A DNA stretch of 64,000 bases from CAIZGX01 sp046048875 (lineage in GTDB: Bacteria > Bacteroidota > Bacteroidia > Flavobacteriales_D > Sanyastnellaceae). The stretch is from the NCBI GenBank assembly GCA_046048875.1, contig JBJOFG010000011.1, positions 62,001 through 126,000 of the forward strand. The letters are read 5' to 3'. Shown piece by piece: positions 25,245 through 34,134 of the stretch; within the stretch, counting starts at the first letter, position 1; each line of letters opens with the position of its first letter. The position numbers were made by a program, and so were the translations under genes. The notes under the pieces were generated by a model. The model saw only the letters and a program-made list of their open reading frames with translations. It was not told the origin of the DNA and searched no databases.

Positions 25245-26483
25245 TTATTCAACACCTAATAAAATCTCATGTTTTATTCCGTTCATTGTGAACTGAATAA
25301 TTCTTAGACTTTCTTCTTTCGCTAGAAAGAAAGACTGCGAATGCTGATTGGATTTTGAAACTAATCTTCCACTTAATTCATAAACCAAAAGATTTTCAAC
25401 TGGAAAGTCGAAGACTATTTCAAAAGAATTTTCATGATTTATAATACGGTAGCTCTTTTTTAATTCTTCGATGTCATTAGAAAGTATTTGAATCTCCCAA
25501 GACCCTTGAGTACTTCTGTCACAGGCATCAACAGCTGAATAGCTAAGCACATAACTGCCGGCTGCGTTATACATATGCATAGGTGAAAATTCGGTTGATG
25601 AAGTGCCGTCACCGAAATCCCAAGTGAAGTTCCAACTTGGCGCAGATTGATTGTCGAGTTGAAGTGACAACCCATCAGCGTTTGTATTTATAACCACAGT
25701 AGGGTCATATTCTCCAACGTGCCATTCCATTAAGTTGTTGAATACAACTTCCTGTGCGGCCAACTTAATTTTTTCGGCTATCACCGGATCTAACGTTGAA
25801 TTGTAATTTATAAGTGTTGGGTCAGTTCTGAAAATAACGGAAACCATACTGCATGCTGCGGCGTAGCTTCCTTCTAGCGAAGGATGACTTCCATCGGCTG
25901 CATATAAATTAATTTCGGGATAAGTATTCCGAATGTAATTCCAAAGCGCTCCTACTGGTGAGAGAATAGCTTGATTGTCAATAGCCATTTGTCTGTAGCG
26001 TAGGTTCAGCAGGCTGTCCATGCCCTCATAGGTGCATACTGGAGGCCAAGAGGCGCAGTTTCCCGCATCTCCATTCTGTCTTCCCCACGTCATGTAAAAA
26101 ATGGTTTCTGTGCAAGAATCGGCTGCAAGTATCTGATTGTTCAATTGAGTTGCAAATGGGAAGCACTCCGTTTCAACTTGTGAGTCAGGAAAGGAGGGGA
26201 GTTGGCTTTGTTCTTGAAGAACTACAAAGTCCCAATTTCCTTGTGCAATCAAACTTTGTGAAGTGCCATTGGTTGTATGCATTTGGAAAGTCGTTCCTCC
26301 AGGTGTGCTGCTTGCAACTTCCATAGGGAAACCGGCAAAGCCTATGCTTAGCGCGCAATCTGCAGTTAATTGGGGTAAGTTGTTTACGGCAGTGTAGCTG
26401 TTACCAATAAATAATACGCGTGTTTGAGCATGCAAAAGGTTGGCGAAAACCACCAACCCTGCACAGAAAAATAGTTTCTTCAT
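25245..26483 (-). CDS. Secreted SGNH/GDSL-like hydrolase with PKD domain
   Basis: The 412-aa protein has a signal peptide (MKKLFFCAGLVVFANLLHAQ). An SGNH-type catalytic domain follows: VLFIGNSYT with Ser29 as likely nucleophile, VVLQEQSQ as the Asn/Gln block and DGSHPSLEGSYAA (Asp and His near 198) as the last block. A PKD domain covers about 265-335 (WDFGDGTSSTEFSPMHMY). The end (NLLVYELSGRLVSKSN, IIQFTMNGIKHEILLGV) looks like a divergent T9SS sorting domain. Such enzymes are carbohydrate esterases or lipases; the substrate is unknown. It starts 1 nt after the M28 stop. Confidence 0.78.
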   Translation of the reverse strand: MKKLFFCAGLVVFANLLHAQTRVLFIGNSYTAVNNLPQLTADCALSIGFAGFPMEVASSTPGGTTFQMHTTNGTSQSLIAQGNWDFVVLQEQSQLPSFPDSQVETECFPFATQLNNQILAADSCTETIFYMTWGRQNGDAGNCASWPPVCTYEGMDSLLNLRYRQMAIDNQAILSPVGALWNYIRNTYPEINLYAADGSHPSLEGSYAAACSMVSVIFRTDPTLINYNSTLDPVIAEKIKLAAQEVVFNNLMEWHVGEYDPTVVINTNADGLSLQLDNQSAPSWNFTWDFGDGTSSTEFSPMHMYNAAGSYVLSYSAVDACDRSTQGSWEIQILSNDIEELKKSYRIINHENSFEIVFDFPVENLLVYELSGRLVSKSNQHSQSFFLAKEESLRIIQFTMNGIKHEILLGVE

Positions 26484-26484
26484 C

Positions 26485-27759
26485 TTATTTAAATGTCACA
26501 GGAGCAACAATTGATTTTCCTTCACGAATGAATTCAACTTCTGTAGAGTCGCCTTCATTGAATTTTCCAAGTGCTTCCATGTAAGAACTCATATCAGCAA
26601 TTTTATTCGACCCTAAGCGCACAACAACATCTCCTTGCTTCAGACCGGCTAGCGCTGCAGGACGATTCTCTTTCACCCCGTCAATGCGCATCCCTTCACC
26701 ACTGAACATGTAATCTGGCATTACACCCAAGGTAACCTTGAAGGTTGAGTTCATTGGTTTTGGGTCTACTGTTTTTGTGAATTCTAATTTCGATTTTCCA
26801 TTTAACTCAACACACATAGCGTACATGTAATTCACCACTTCATTCAAACCGTCGTAATTGATTTTGTCGAAGTCGTCGCTTGGCTTGTGGTAGTCGCTGT
26901 GCTGACCCGTAAAGAAATGCAATACAGGCACACCCATGTTGTAAAAAGAACTGTGATCGCTTGGTCCGATACCGCTTTTATCGAACAATAATTTGAAATT
27001 CGTTTTGTTGTTTGAAGTTAACCACGTTTCGAAATTCGGTGAAGTACCCGTTCCACTAATTGATAAAGCTCTTTCAGCATTTAACCTTCCCACCATATCC
27101 ATATTCATCATACAATTCACACTACTTAATTCTACGGTTGGATTTTTACAGAAGTAATTACTTCCCCATAATCCTTTTTCTTCGCCACTGAACGCAATGA
27201 AAAGGTAGTTGTATTTATTGGTTGAAGAGGAATTGTCTGCTTTTAATTTGCGTGCTAGCTCAAGCATGGCTGATACGCCGCTGGCGTTGTCATCGGCTCC
27301 ATTGTGAATAGCGCGATCTCCCGTCCATAAACTGTTCTCATCTCCGTAGCCTAAGTGATCGTAGTGTGCCCCAATGATAATTGTGTTTGCAGCGTTGTTA
27401 TTGATATAACCAATTACATTTTTCCCGTTGATTTCTTTCACCAGCGATTTCCCCATTTTCAAACTGTCACCCACTTGGTGAACCTGTCCGTGTCCTTGCG
27501 GAATGAATGAAAATGCTTGGAAAAATCCAACAGTTCCTTTTGGAAGAAGTTCAATTTGTAAGAATTGATCTTGAATATAACCAGCAGCTTTGTCCGCTCC
27601 TGGAGTGCCGATTGCGCGACCTTCGAACTCGTCGCTAGCTAATGTTGAAACATCCTTTTTTAAATTCGAAAGCGTTTCGTTCGATTTTTTTTCATGCGGA
27701 AGTACGGTGCAACTGGCGAACGCGGCTACCACTAATAACTGTAATAAAAACTTTTTCAT
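26485..27759 (-). CDS. M28 family aminopeptidase lipoprotein with PDZ domain
   Basis: The 424-aa protein starts with a lipoprotein signal (MKKFLLQLLVVAAFASC). The M28 di-zinc site is complete: HYDHLG (about 131), GADDNASG (about 154), FSGEEKGLWGS (Glu pair near 191), MDMVGR and GQHSDYHKPSDD with the final His. A C-terminal PDZ domain (about 345-424: PAALAGLKQGDVVVRLG) probably positions substrates. Such enzymes remove N-terminal residues from periplasmic or external peptides. A TAAATTCG box ends 4 nt before the ATG. Confidence 0.92.
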   Translation of the reverse strand: MKKFLLQLLVVAAFASCTVLPHEKKSNETLSNLKKDVSTLASDEFEGRAIGTPGADKAAGYIQDQFLQIELLPKGTVGFFQAFSFIPQGHGQVHQVGDSLKMGKSLVKEINGKNVIGYINNNAANTIIIGAHYDHLGYGDENSLWTGDRAIHNGADDNASGVSAMLELARKLKADNSSSTNKYNYLFIAFSGEEKGLWGSNYFCKNPTVELSSVNCMMNMDMVGRLNAERALSISGTGTSPNFETWLTSNNKTNFKLLFDKSGIGPSDHSSFYNMGVPVLHFFTGQHSDYHKPSDDFDKINYDGLNEVVNYMYAMCVELNGKSKLEFTKTVDPKPMNSTFKVTLGVMPDYMFSGEGMRIDGVKENRPAALAGLKQGDVVVRLGSNKIADMSSYMEALGKFNEGDSTEVEFIREGKSIVAPVTFK

Positions 27760-27763
27760 GGGG

Positions 27764-27811
27764 CGAATTTAGTGACGATTCAATATAGTTTTCAATTCTT
27801 CGTTACCTTCG
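27764..27811. promoter_or_regulatory. Divergent near-consensus -7 boxes
   Basis: Minus strand TAAATTCG (27771-27764) and plus strand TACCTTCG (27804-27811) each carry one mismatch to TAnnTTTG, and each ends exactly 4 nt before its ATG (27759 and 27816). Confidence 0.45.
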
Positions 27812-27815
27812 CTCT

Positions 27816-28547
27816 ATGAGGAGTGTCAGCCTTTTTTTCTTTCTATTTCTTTCCCTTACAGGATTTTCGCAGACTATTCGAATTGAAGGAAGAGTGCGTG
27901 ACCCTCACGGACAAGGAATTCCTAATGCTATTATTGTAAACAATAGAACGAAGACAGGAAGTTTTGGTAATTCAAGCGGATTTTATTCAATTGTTTGCGA
28001 GAAGTCCGACACTTTAAGTATTACTGCATTGAGTTACTACACGAGACAATTGTGTATGAAGGATTCAGTGATGAAAGAGGTTTATCACCCGACTATTTTT
28101 CTCGATGACCGCACGTACATGCTGCCTGTGGTTGAATTCATTTCCCCGAGAGATTTGGAATCGATAGAAGAAGATTTGCTTGGTTTGGGTTTCGATGAAA
28201 ATCAATTTAAAACAGCTAATGCAAGCAGTCCAATTACTTTCTTGTATGAGCAATTCAGTAAGAGAGAACGAAGCAAATTGGAAGTCGCGCGAATGGAATA
28301 TGAAGATCGCAAGCGTGCTCTGCTCAAGGAATTATTTCACTTGTATGTCGATTATGACATAATTGATTTGACGAATGAGGAGTTCGATGCGTTTATCGAT
28401 TTCATGCATGTTAGCGACGAGTTCATTCGCCAGAGTTCGCAATACGAATTTTTAGTTTTTGTAAAGGAAGAATTTCAGCAATATAAAGTCTGGAGGCGAG
28501 GAAGAAGAGAGTGGAAGGACGATGACTTCAATTACGACAAGGATTAA
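27816..28547 (+). CDS. Exported protein with carboxypeptidase regulatory-like domain
   Basis: The 243-aa product has a signal peptide (MRSVSLFFFLFLSLTGFSQ) and an N-terminal CarboxypepD_reg-like beta-sandwich (IRIEGRVRDPHGQGIPNAIIVN, GSFGNSSGFYSIVCEKSDTLSI). This is the domain found at the start of TonB-dependent receptors and in peptidoglycan-associated envelope proteins. The C-terminal 130 residues are helical and highly charged (SKRERSKLEVARMEYEDRKRALL), with no barrel, and no known function. It converges on the T9SS plug gene with a 4-nt overlap. Confidence 0.75.
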   Translation: MRSVSLFFFLFLSLTGFSQTIRIEGRVRDPHGQGIPNAIIVNNRTKTGSFGNSSGFYSIVCEKSDTLSITALSYYTRQLCMKDSVMKEVYHPTIFLDDRTYMLPVVEFISPRDLESIEEDLLGLGFDENQFKTANASSPITFLYEQFSKRERSKLEVARMEYEDRKRALLKELFHLYVDYDIIDLTNEEFDAFIDFMHVSDEFIRQSSQYEFLVFVKEEFQQYKVWRRGRREWKDDDFNYDKD

Positions 28548-29833
28548 TTTCTTCTTGAATTCTGAATGAAGTTTCCACCGCACTTGTAAAATCCAGCGTT
28601 TCGGTCGTAATAATAAACCAACAACTGATAGTTATTTTCAGTTGATGAATGGTTCCCTTCAGCAAATTTAACCTCCTCATTATTCGTCAAAGGTTCAATT
28701 CGAAAACGATAATTGTATACGCCTTGCTTGAGATACATAGTTGCTTGATACGCTTTATTCACCTCGCTGTATTTACAAAGCACTGGGGCATTCCATTCAT
28801 TTCCACATTCTAGAAAAACCTTGTTTGGTAATTCCGATGAATTCAATTCGAAATGAACATAAGTGTAATCGCTGGTTAAATCATCGTCTTCAAACATGTC
28901 ACTCGCTATGAGTGACGCACCATTTAAATCAGCTCGGCTCGTGTAAGCCAGATTCATTTCATTTTGGCTAGGGTATAAATAAATGTGGTTTTCATTTTCG
29001 AGAACAACGCTACTCTGAACATTGTATCCATTCACTCGCAAGTCTTTTGTTTCAAAGGCCTCCCATTCGCCACCGCCAGGAAACTCATTTTCTCCATTCG
29101 AAAAATCATAAATGAGAATATTGTTGGGCTGAATGTATGTTGGTTGGAAGTTCATTCGTCCGTCTTTCCATCTTCCGTTTTGAAGAATAACTGGAATAAC
29201 TTTACGCATGTCATATACAGGTGTGTTCGCCAATGAAATGGAGAAATCGACTTCTTGATGTGATTGCAGATGTTGAATGGTCGAAGCTCGTTTTATCTCC
29301 ATTGCGGCGTTTAAACCGAAATCTCCTTCCACATAAACAACCATGCGAAATCCAAGTCTGACTGTTGATTCATTGTATTCACTTCCTTCATGAACGGCCA
29401 CATAGTAGTTTCCAGATTGAATGAAACGCGTCATGGTATTGGGCAGTTCAAATCTATAATGATCGAAGGCCGCAAAGGTGTGAATAGAGTTTTCAGGGAA
29501 GGGAATACGCTGACTAATGAAACCTTGAATGACGTCGGAAGGATTACTGTCATCGATGTTCCAGAAAGGATCGCAATGAAAAACAGAATAGAACAAATCT
29601 TCGTTAGGTGAAGTGAATACATCGAATTCAAATTGAATCACATCGTTACTGAGAAGATTTAAGAAAGGCCCAGAAAGGGGAGCGTCCTTGGCGTGTGCTT
29701 CAACCGAAAAATAGTCGTAGTCGGAATGAATGAAGTTACTATTGGACGTAGGAATTTGACCCGAAAATTCAGCCCAGAAAAGCAAGATGAAACAGCATGT
29801 AAAATAAATCGGGCTCATTGAAGTATTCCTCAT
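28544..29833 (-). CDS. Type IX secretion system plug protein (DUF5103)
   Basis: The 429-aa protein has an N-terminal signal (SPIYFTCCFILLFWAEFSG) and fits the DUF5103 family, now known to plug the SprA translocon of the T9SS. Visible landmarks are FDVFTSPNEDLFYSVFHCDPFW in the first domain, the central EVDFSISLANTP with VILQNGRWKDGR and FPGGGEWEAFETKDLR, and the C-terminal GVYNYRF and YQLLVYYYDR region. The first Met is kept because a TAACTTTA box sits 4 nt upstream of it. It faces the ApbE-like gene divergently. Confidence 0.82.
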   Translation of the reverse strand: MRNTSMSPIYFTCCFILLFWAEFSGQIPTSNSNFIHSDYDYFSVEAHAKDAPLSGPFLNLLSNDVIQFEFDVFTSPNEDLFYSVFHCDPFWNIDDSNPSDVIQGFISQRIPFPENSIHTFAAFDHYRFELPNTMTRFIQSGNYYVAVHEGSEYNESTVRLGFRMVVYVEGDFGLNAAMEIKRASTIQHLQSHQEVDFSISLANTPVYDMRKVIPVILQNGRWKDGRMNFQPTYIQPNNILIYDFSNGENEFPGGGEWEAFETKDLRVNGYNVQSSVVLENENHIYLYPSQNEMNLAYTSRADLNGASLIASDMFEDDDLTSDYTYVHFELNSSELPNKVFLECGNEWNAPVLCKYSEVNKAYQATMYLKQGVYNYRFRIEPLTNNEEVKFAEGNHSSTENNYQLLVYYYDRNAGFYKCGGNFIQNSRRN

Positions 29834-29852
29834 GCCATAAAGTTATTCAGTT

Positions 29853-29860
29853 TATTTTTG
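29853..29860 (+). promoter_or_regulatory. -7 element directly before the ApbE-like gene
   Basis: TATTTTTG matches TAnnTTTG and ends 4 nt before the ATG at 29865. Confidence 0.5.
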
Positions 29861-29864
29861 TGTC

Positions 29865-30914
29865 ATGAAAAAAAATGCATCTATCCTGTTTTTGTTAATC
29901 GGTTTCTTTGGATTAGTTTTTCAATCGTGCAGCGATAAGACTAAAAAGGACGGTGAACTCATTGGACGAGATTACGATCGGGATTTTTTGGGAATGAAGT
30001 ATACAGTGAGTGTTGTTGGTGATACTACAGATTTTTCCTTTGCTTTCGATTCAATCGAAAATGCTGTTCGCATGCATATTGACGCTAGCAATCCGAACAG
30101 CACCTGCATGCTCTACAATTACTCCTCCGCAGAATCTGGGTTCTTTGAATTTACAGACTACAACAGAATTATGGGGGTCATGGTTACTATGGCGAGAGAA
30201 TATAATTATAGATCAGGTGGATGTTGGGACTTTACACTCTCTCCCGCACAAGTGGCTTGGCTTCCTCAGTTGTTAAATCCGACTCCTAAGGTTCCAAATA
30301 TTGATTCGTTGAAAGTCTTTACTGGAATGTATTCAGCTAATGTAGATGTTGAAGATGTTGAAGAAAACGGAATGTATAAGTCTACTCGAATTCGTAAGAA
30401 TAATTCGAAGGTTCAAATCGATTTGCAAAAATTTGGCAGTGCTTTAGTATTAGACAAGATAATTGAGTACCTGAAGGAAAAGAATGCTACAGTGAAGCAA
30501 GCGGTGGTGAAGACAGATGTTTGGCATGCTGGATTTGGTGCTGCTGTTGATAGTTTGAACGTGTTGGATATGAAAACATCTGGACAAAACACTGGAAATC
30601 TTCTACGGGTTGTTAATCGCGCCTATGCGACTTTTGATGCGCGCAACAAATTATCATTGCTTGATCCAAAGACTTTATCTCCGGTTCAGAATGAAATGTA
30701 TCAGAGTTATGTCTCGGCGAAGACCATTACAGAATCGTATGTTTTTGCTGAAGCTTTCATGGTAATGGGAGTGGAAGGCATTGGTCAATTTTATGAAGCC
30801 AATGCCGATAGCGATATTCAGTCTCTTGTTTATTTCATGAAGTCAGATTCAGAGCGTGCGTCGGCTTCTACAGAGAATTTCAATAAAATGATGGTAGCTC
30901 CTTCAGTCCAATAA
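29865..30914 (+). CDS. ApbE-like lipoprotein, probably inactive FMN transferase
   Basis: The 349-aa protein starts with a lipoprotein signal (MKKNASILFLLIGFFGLVFQSC). The ApbE fold is recognisable from GMKYTVSVVG, IDASNPNSTCMLYN, GGCWDFTLSPAQVAW (usually SNGAFDPTVGPL) and KVQIDLQKFGSALVLDKIIEYL (usually LDLnaIAKGYavD). The residues that normally bind FAD and magnesium have changed: the KG of IAKGY is replaced by GS, and the GGE that should follow is TDV. ApbE attaches FMN to threonine in redox proteins such as NqrC; here the enzyme appears degenerate. It is 1 nt upstream of tsaD. Confidence 0.72.
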   Translation: MKKNASILFLLIGFFGLVFQSCSDKTKKDGELIGRDYDRDFLGMKYTVSVVGDTTDFSFAFDSIENAVRMHIDASNPNSTCMLYNYSSAESGFFEFTDYNRIMGVMVTMAREYNYRSGGCWDFTLSPAQVAWLPQLLNPTPKVPNIDSLKVFTGMYSANVDVEDVEENGMYKSTRIRKNNSKVQIDLQKFGSALVLDKIIEYLKEKNATVKQAVVKTDVWHAGFGAAVDSLNVLDMKTSGQNTGNLLRVVNRAYATFDARNKLSLLDPKTLSPVQNEMYQSYVSAKTITESYVFAEAFMVMGVEGIGQFYEANADSDIQSLVYFMKSDSERASASTENFNKMMVAPSVQ

Positions 30915-30915
30915 C

Positions 30916-31929
30916 ATGGGAGATAAATTAATCTTGGCCATTGAAAGCAGCTGCGATGAAACGTCGGCCGCTGTCTTGTTGGGAACAAGAGTTTTATCAA
31001 ATGAGGTTGTTACGCAACTGCAGCATGCGCAATACGGTGGGGTTGTCCCGGAGATTGCAAGTCGCGCTCATCAGACTATGATTACAGCTGTGGTGCATGC
31101 CGCTATAAAGACCGCGGGAAAAGAGCTTCACGATTTGGAGGCTATTGCCGTTACACAAGGTCCAGGATTAATGGGTTCTTTGTTAGTAGGAATTTCATTT
31201 GCGAAGAGTTTGAGTTTAGGGTTGGGGATTCCATTGGTTGGAGTCAATCACATGCAAGCACATATTCTTGCACATTTGGCGGAGGACTGTGAGAGTCAAC
31301 CAACCTTTCCATTTTTGAATTTAACAGTAAGCGGCGGACATACACAGTTAGTTGTTGTTCATTCTCCTATTCAAATGGAAGTTATAGGTGAAACCATTGA
31401 TGATGCAGCGGGAGAGGCCTTTGATAAGGCCGCGAAAGTTTTAGGATTGGATTATCCCGGAGGACCATTGCTTGATAAAATGGCGCAACAGGGCGATGCG
31501 AAAAAATTCGCTTTCCCCATTCCAAAGGTGGAAGGATTGAATTTTAGTTTTTCAGGATTGAAGACATCATTGTTGTATTTCTTAAGAGATCAACAAAAGA
31601 TTAATTCGAATTTTATAGAGGAAGAGAGAGCGAATTTATGTGCATCCTTTCAACACACTGTAGTGACATATTTGCTTCGTCAAATTCAACGAGGATTGAC
31701 TTCGACACAAATAAATCAAATAGCTATTTGCGGTGGAGTTTCAGCGAACAGCGAATTGCGAAAACAACTTGTGGAATTCGGGAAAAAGAATGAGGTGAAG
31801 GTATTTATTCCTCCATTTAAATACTGCACAGACAATGCCGCTATGATTGGTGTAGCCGCACATTTTTTAATTCAGGAGGAAAAATATTCAGACTTAAATA
31901 TGGTGCCCTTAAGTCGTTACCCGTTATAG
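30916..31929 (+). CDS. tsaD: tRNA N6-adenosine threonylcarbamoyltransferase
   Basis: Transfers threonylcarbamoyl from TC-AMP to A37 of ANN-decoding tRNAs (t6A), with TsaB and TsaE. The 337-aa ASKHA protein shows ESSCDETSAAVL at the N-terminus, the metal site HMQAHILAH (about 112-120), VSGGHTQLV, GEAFDKAAKVLGLDYPGG and ICGGVSANSELR, and the conserved CTDNAAMIG. Length matches the family. It ends overlapping the converging carbonic anhydrase gene by 6 nt. Confidence 0.97.
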   Translation: MGDKLILAIESSCDETSAAVLLGTRVLSNEVVTQLQHAQYGGVVPEIASRAHQTMITAVVHAAIKTAGKELHDLEAIAVTQGPGLMGSLLVGISFAKSLSLGLGIPLVGVNHMQAHILAHLAEDCESQPTFPFLNLTVSGGHTQLVVVHSPIQMEVIGETIDDAAGEAFDKAAKVLGLDYPGGPLLDKMAQQGDAKKFAFPIPKVEGLNFSFSGLKTSLLYFLRDQQKINSNFIEEERANLCASFQHTVVTYLLRQIQRGLTSTQINQIAICGGVSANSELRKQLVEFGKKNEVKVFIPPFKYCTDNAAMIGVAAHFLIQEEKYSDLNMVPLSRYPL

Positions 31930-32556
31930 ATTTTTGTAGCGATATAGCGGATCCATTTCACTATCAGGCCCTATGGTTATTAGCGGTTTGATAATTCCAT
32001 TGTTTAAGCCATAGACCCATCCGTGAATCAATGGCATGTCTCTTTTTTTCCAAGCCCCCTGAACAATATTTGTTTCAGCGAGGTGGTGCACTTGTTCAAG
32101 GACATTCAATTCAACCAATCGGTCGAATTGTTGTTCCTTATCCTCGATGGCATTCAATTCAGCTCTATTTGATTTATAGACATCTTTGATGTTACGAAGC
32201 CAATTATTAATCAATGGTAAATAGTCATTTCCCATAGCTGCCTTAACACCGCCGCAACCATAATGTCCACAAACGATAACATGCTTAACTTCAAGTACAT
32301 CAACAGCGTAGGTCAAAACGCTTAATAAATTAATATCTGTGTGAACGACCATGTTTGCAATGTTTCGATGGACAAAAATTTCACCCGGAGCTGTACCAGT
32401 AACTTCATTGGCCGGAACGCGACTATCTGAACAGCCTATCCATAAATATTCAGGCGTTTGAATAGCTGCGAGTTTCTTAAAATAATCAGGATTCTCTTCC
32501 AGACGTTCTTGCGCCCAAGCCTTGTTCTCAAGTAAAAGTTTGTCAATGTTTGGCAT
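31924..32556 (-). CDS. can: Beta-class carbonic anhydrase
   Basis: Hydrates CO2 to bicarbonate in the cytoplasm. The 210-aa protein carries the zinc ligands and the Asp/Arg dyad: IGCSDSRVP (Cys42, Asp44, Arg46) and GHYGCGG (His and second Cys). The rest (PGEIFVHRNIANMV, HGWVYGLNNG) is typical of the E. coli Can group. It starts 3 nt after the SulP gene, so the pair is an operon that likely couples bicarbonate transport with CO2/bicarbonate equilibration. Confidence 0.96.
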   Translation of the reverse strand: MPNIDKLLLENKAWAQERLEENPDYFKKLAAIQTPEYLWIGCSDSRVPANEVTGTAPGEIFVHRNIANMVVHTDINLLSVLTYAVDVLEVKHVIVCGHYGCGGVKAAMGNDYLPLINNWLRNIKDVYKSNRAELNAIEDKEQQFDRLVELNVLEQVHHLAETNIVQGAWKKRDMPLIHGWVYGLNNGIIKPLITIGPDSEMDPLYRYKNL

Positions 32557-32559
32557 ACC

Positions 32560-34110
32560 TTATAATTTTATGGATTTCAATACTTCGGGTAGTTCTCCCC
32601 AATTGTTTTTGTTTAATTCAATTCTGATGTTTTTTGATTTTGCACTGATGACAAAATCTTGAATGATCTCTACGATGTCAGGGTCCATGAATTCGCATTT
32701 ACGTGCGTCAATGAGTAAATAGCTATTCTCAGGAATTGACATCAGTATTTTTTTCAAGGCAGGTTTATTGAGAAAAGAAACCTCCTTCCGAAAGCGAAGA
32801 AGCGTATCATTGTTATCACCCTGTGTCAGGCGAATGGCACTCTTGAAGTTTGATCGAATAACGAAAAATAATCCGAAGGCGAGCCCTATCAAAACGCCCT
32901 TCAACATATCACTAAAATAGATTGCCAAGAAAGTAGCTATAAATGGAAGGAATTGGGCTATTCCATCTTTCCAGATGTCTTTGAAGATTGATGGTTTCGT
33001 GAGTTTGTATCCAACCATAATCAATATTGCAGCTAGTGCGGAAAGAGGCACTAGATTAAGAAACGGTCCAAGAAAAAGTATTGCACAGAGGAGCCACAAT
33101 CCGTGAAGAACTGCAGACCATTTTGTCTTCGCACCAGCCAGTCTGTTTGATGAACTTCTTACAACAACCGAAGTGACGGGCAATCCACCAAAGAAACCGC
33201 TGAAAGCATTTCCAATACCTTGCGCGAATAACTCACGATTTGGTGGTGTGATTCTTTTCTGATCGTCGAATTTGTCAGTCGCTTCAATGTTTAATAAAGT
33301 TTCGAGGCTAGCTACGATGGCAATGATTGCAGCTTGTATCCAGATAAGTGGATTAAGGAAATTTGCGAAATTAAAATTGTTCCAAAGAAACAGATTTGAG
33401 GCGGTGCTTAAATCAGGAAGCTGTATTAAGTGCTCATTAGAAAGTTGCTCTTGAACACCTAAATAGGCAGATGTTAAATTCAGAACAATTCCAACGATAA
33501 CTACAATAAGAAATGGAGGGACGATTTTTAGAAGGACTGTATTTTTTAGTTTCGGTAGATCAAGAACGATTAATAGAATAAGGCATGTTAATCCAATCAA
33601 TACAGCTTCACTGTGTATGGTAGCATGGAATAATTCAGTAATTGTATTATTTCCATCTTTTTGAAAGAAATCTTCGTCACCTTCAAAATCACCATCGAAT
33701 CCAACGAGGTGTGGAATTTGTTTGAAAATTAAAATGAAGCCAATCGCGGCCATCATGCCTTTGATGACTGAAGTAGGAATAAATTCTCCGAGGAAGCCTG
33801 TTTTGAGAATTCCAAAAATGATTTGTATGATCCCAGCTAACATGACAGCAGTAAAGAACAATGAGAGGTCATTATTCAAAGTGGAAATTGCGGTCGTGAC
33901 AACAACAATTAATCCGGCTGCTGGCCCGCTAACACTTAATTGAGATCCGCTAATGGTTCCAACAATTAATCCGCCTGCAATTCCTGCAATAACTCCCGTG
34001 ATTGCTGGTAATCCGGTTGCAAAGGCAATTCCTAGACAAAGCGGAAGAGCAACCAAGAACACAACAAGCGAGGCTGAAATATCGTTTTTATGCGGAGTTA
34101 TGAATTTCAT
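32560..34110 (-). CDS. SulP family anion transporter, likely bicarbonate
   Basis: The 516-aa membrane protein has about 10-12 helices and SulP hallmarks: VALPLCLGIAFATGLPAITGVIAG, GTISGSQLSVSGPAAGLIVVV and QGIGNAFSGFFGGLPVTSVVVRSS. The C-terminal 100 residues form a STAS domain (SYLLIDARKCEFMDPDIVEIIQ). SulP proteins carry sulfate, bicarbonate or dicarboxylates; cotranscription with a carbonic anhydrase points to bicarbonate (BicA-like), which is an inference from context. Confidence 0.88.
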   Translation of the reverse strand: MKFITPHKNDISASLVVFLVALPLCLGIAFATGLPAITGVIAGIAGGLIVGTISGSQLSVSGPAAGLIVVVTTAISTLNNDLSLFFTAVMLAGIIQIIFGILKTGFLGEFIPTSVIKGMMAAIGFILIFKQIPHLVGFDGDFEGDEDFFQKDGNNTITELFHATIHSEAVLIGLTCLILLIVLDLPKLKNTVLLKIVPPFLIVVIVGIVLNLTSAYLGVQEQLSNEHLIQLPDLSTASNLFLWNNFNFANFLNPLIWIQAAIIAIVASLETLLNIEATDKFDDQKRITPPNRELFAQGIGNAFSGFFGGLPVTSVVVRSSSNRLAGAKTKWSAVLHGLWLLCAILFLGPFLNLVPLSALAAILIMVGYKLTKPSIFKDIWKDGIAQFLPFIATFLAIYFSDMLKGVLIGLAFGLFFVIRSNFKSAIRLTQGDNNDTLLRFRKEVSFLNKPALKKILMSIPENSYLLIDARKCEFMDPDIVEIIQDFVISAKSKNIRIELNKNNWGELPEVLKSIKL

Positions 34111-34134
34111 TTAAAGGTTTAAAGTTTTGTTCAG

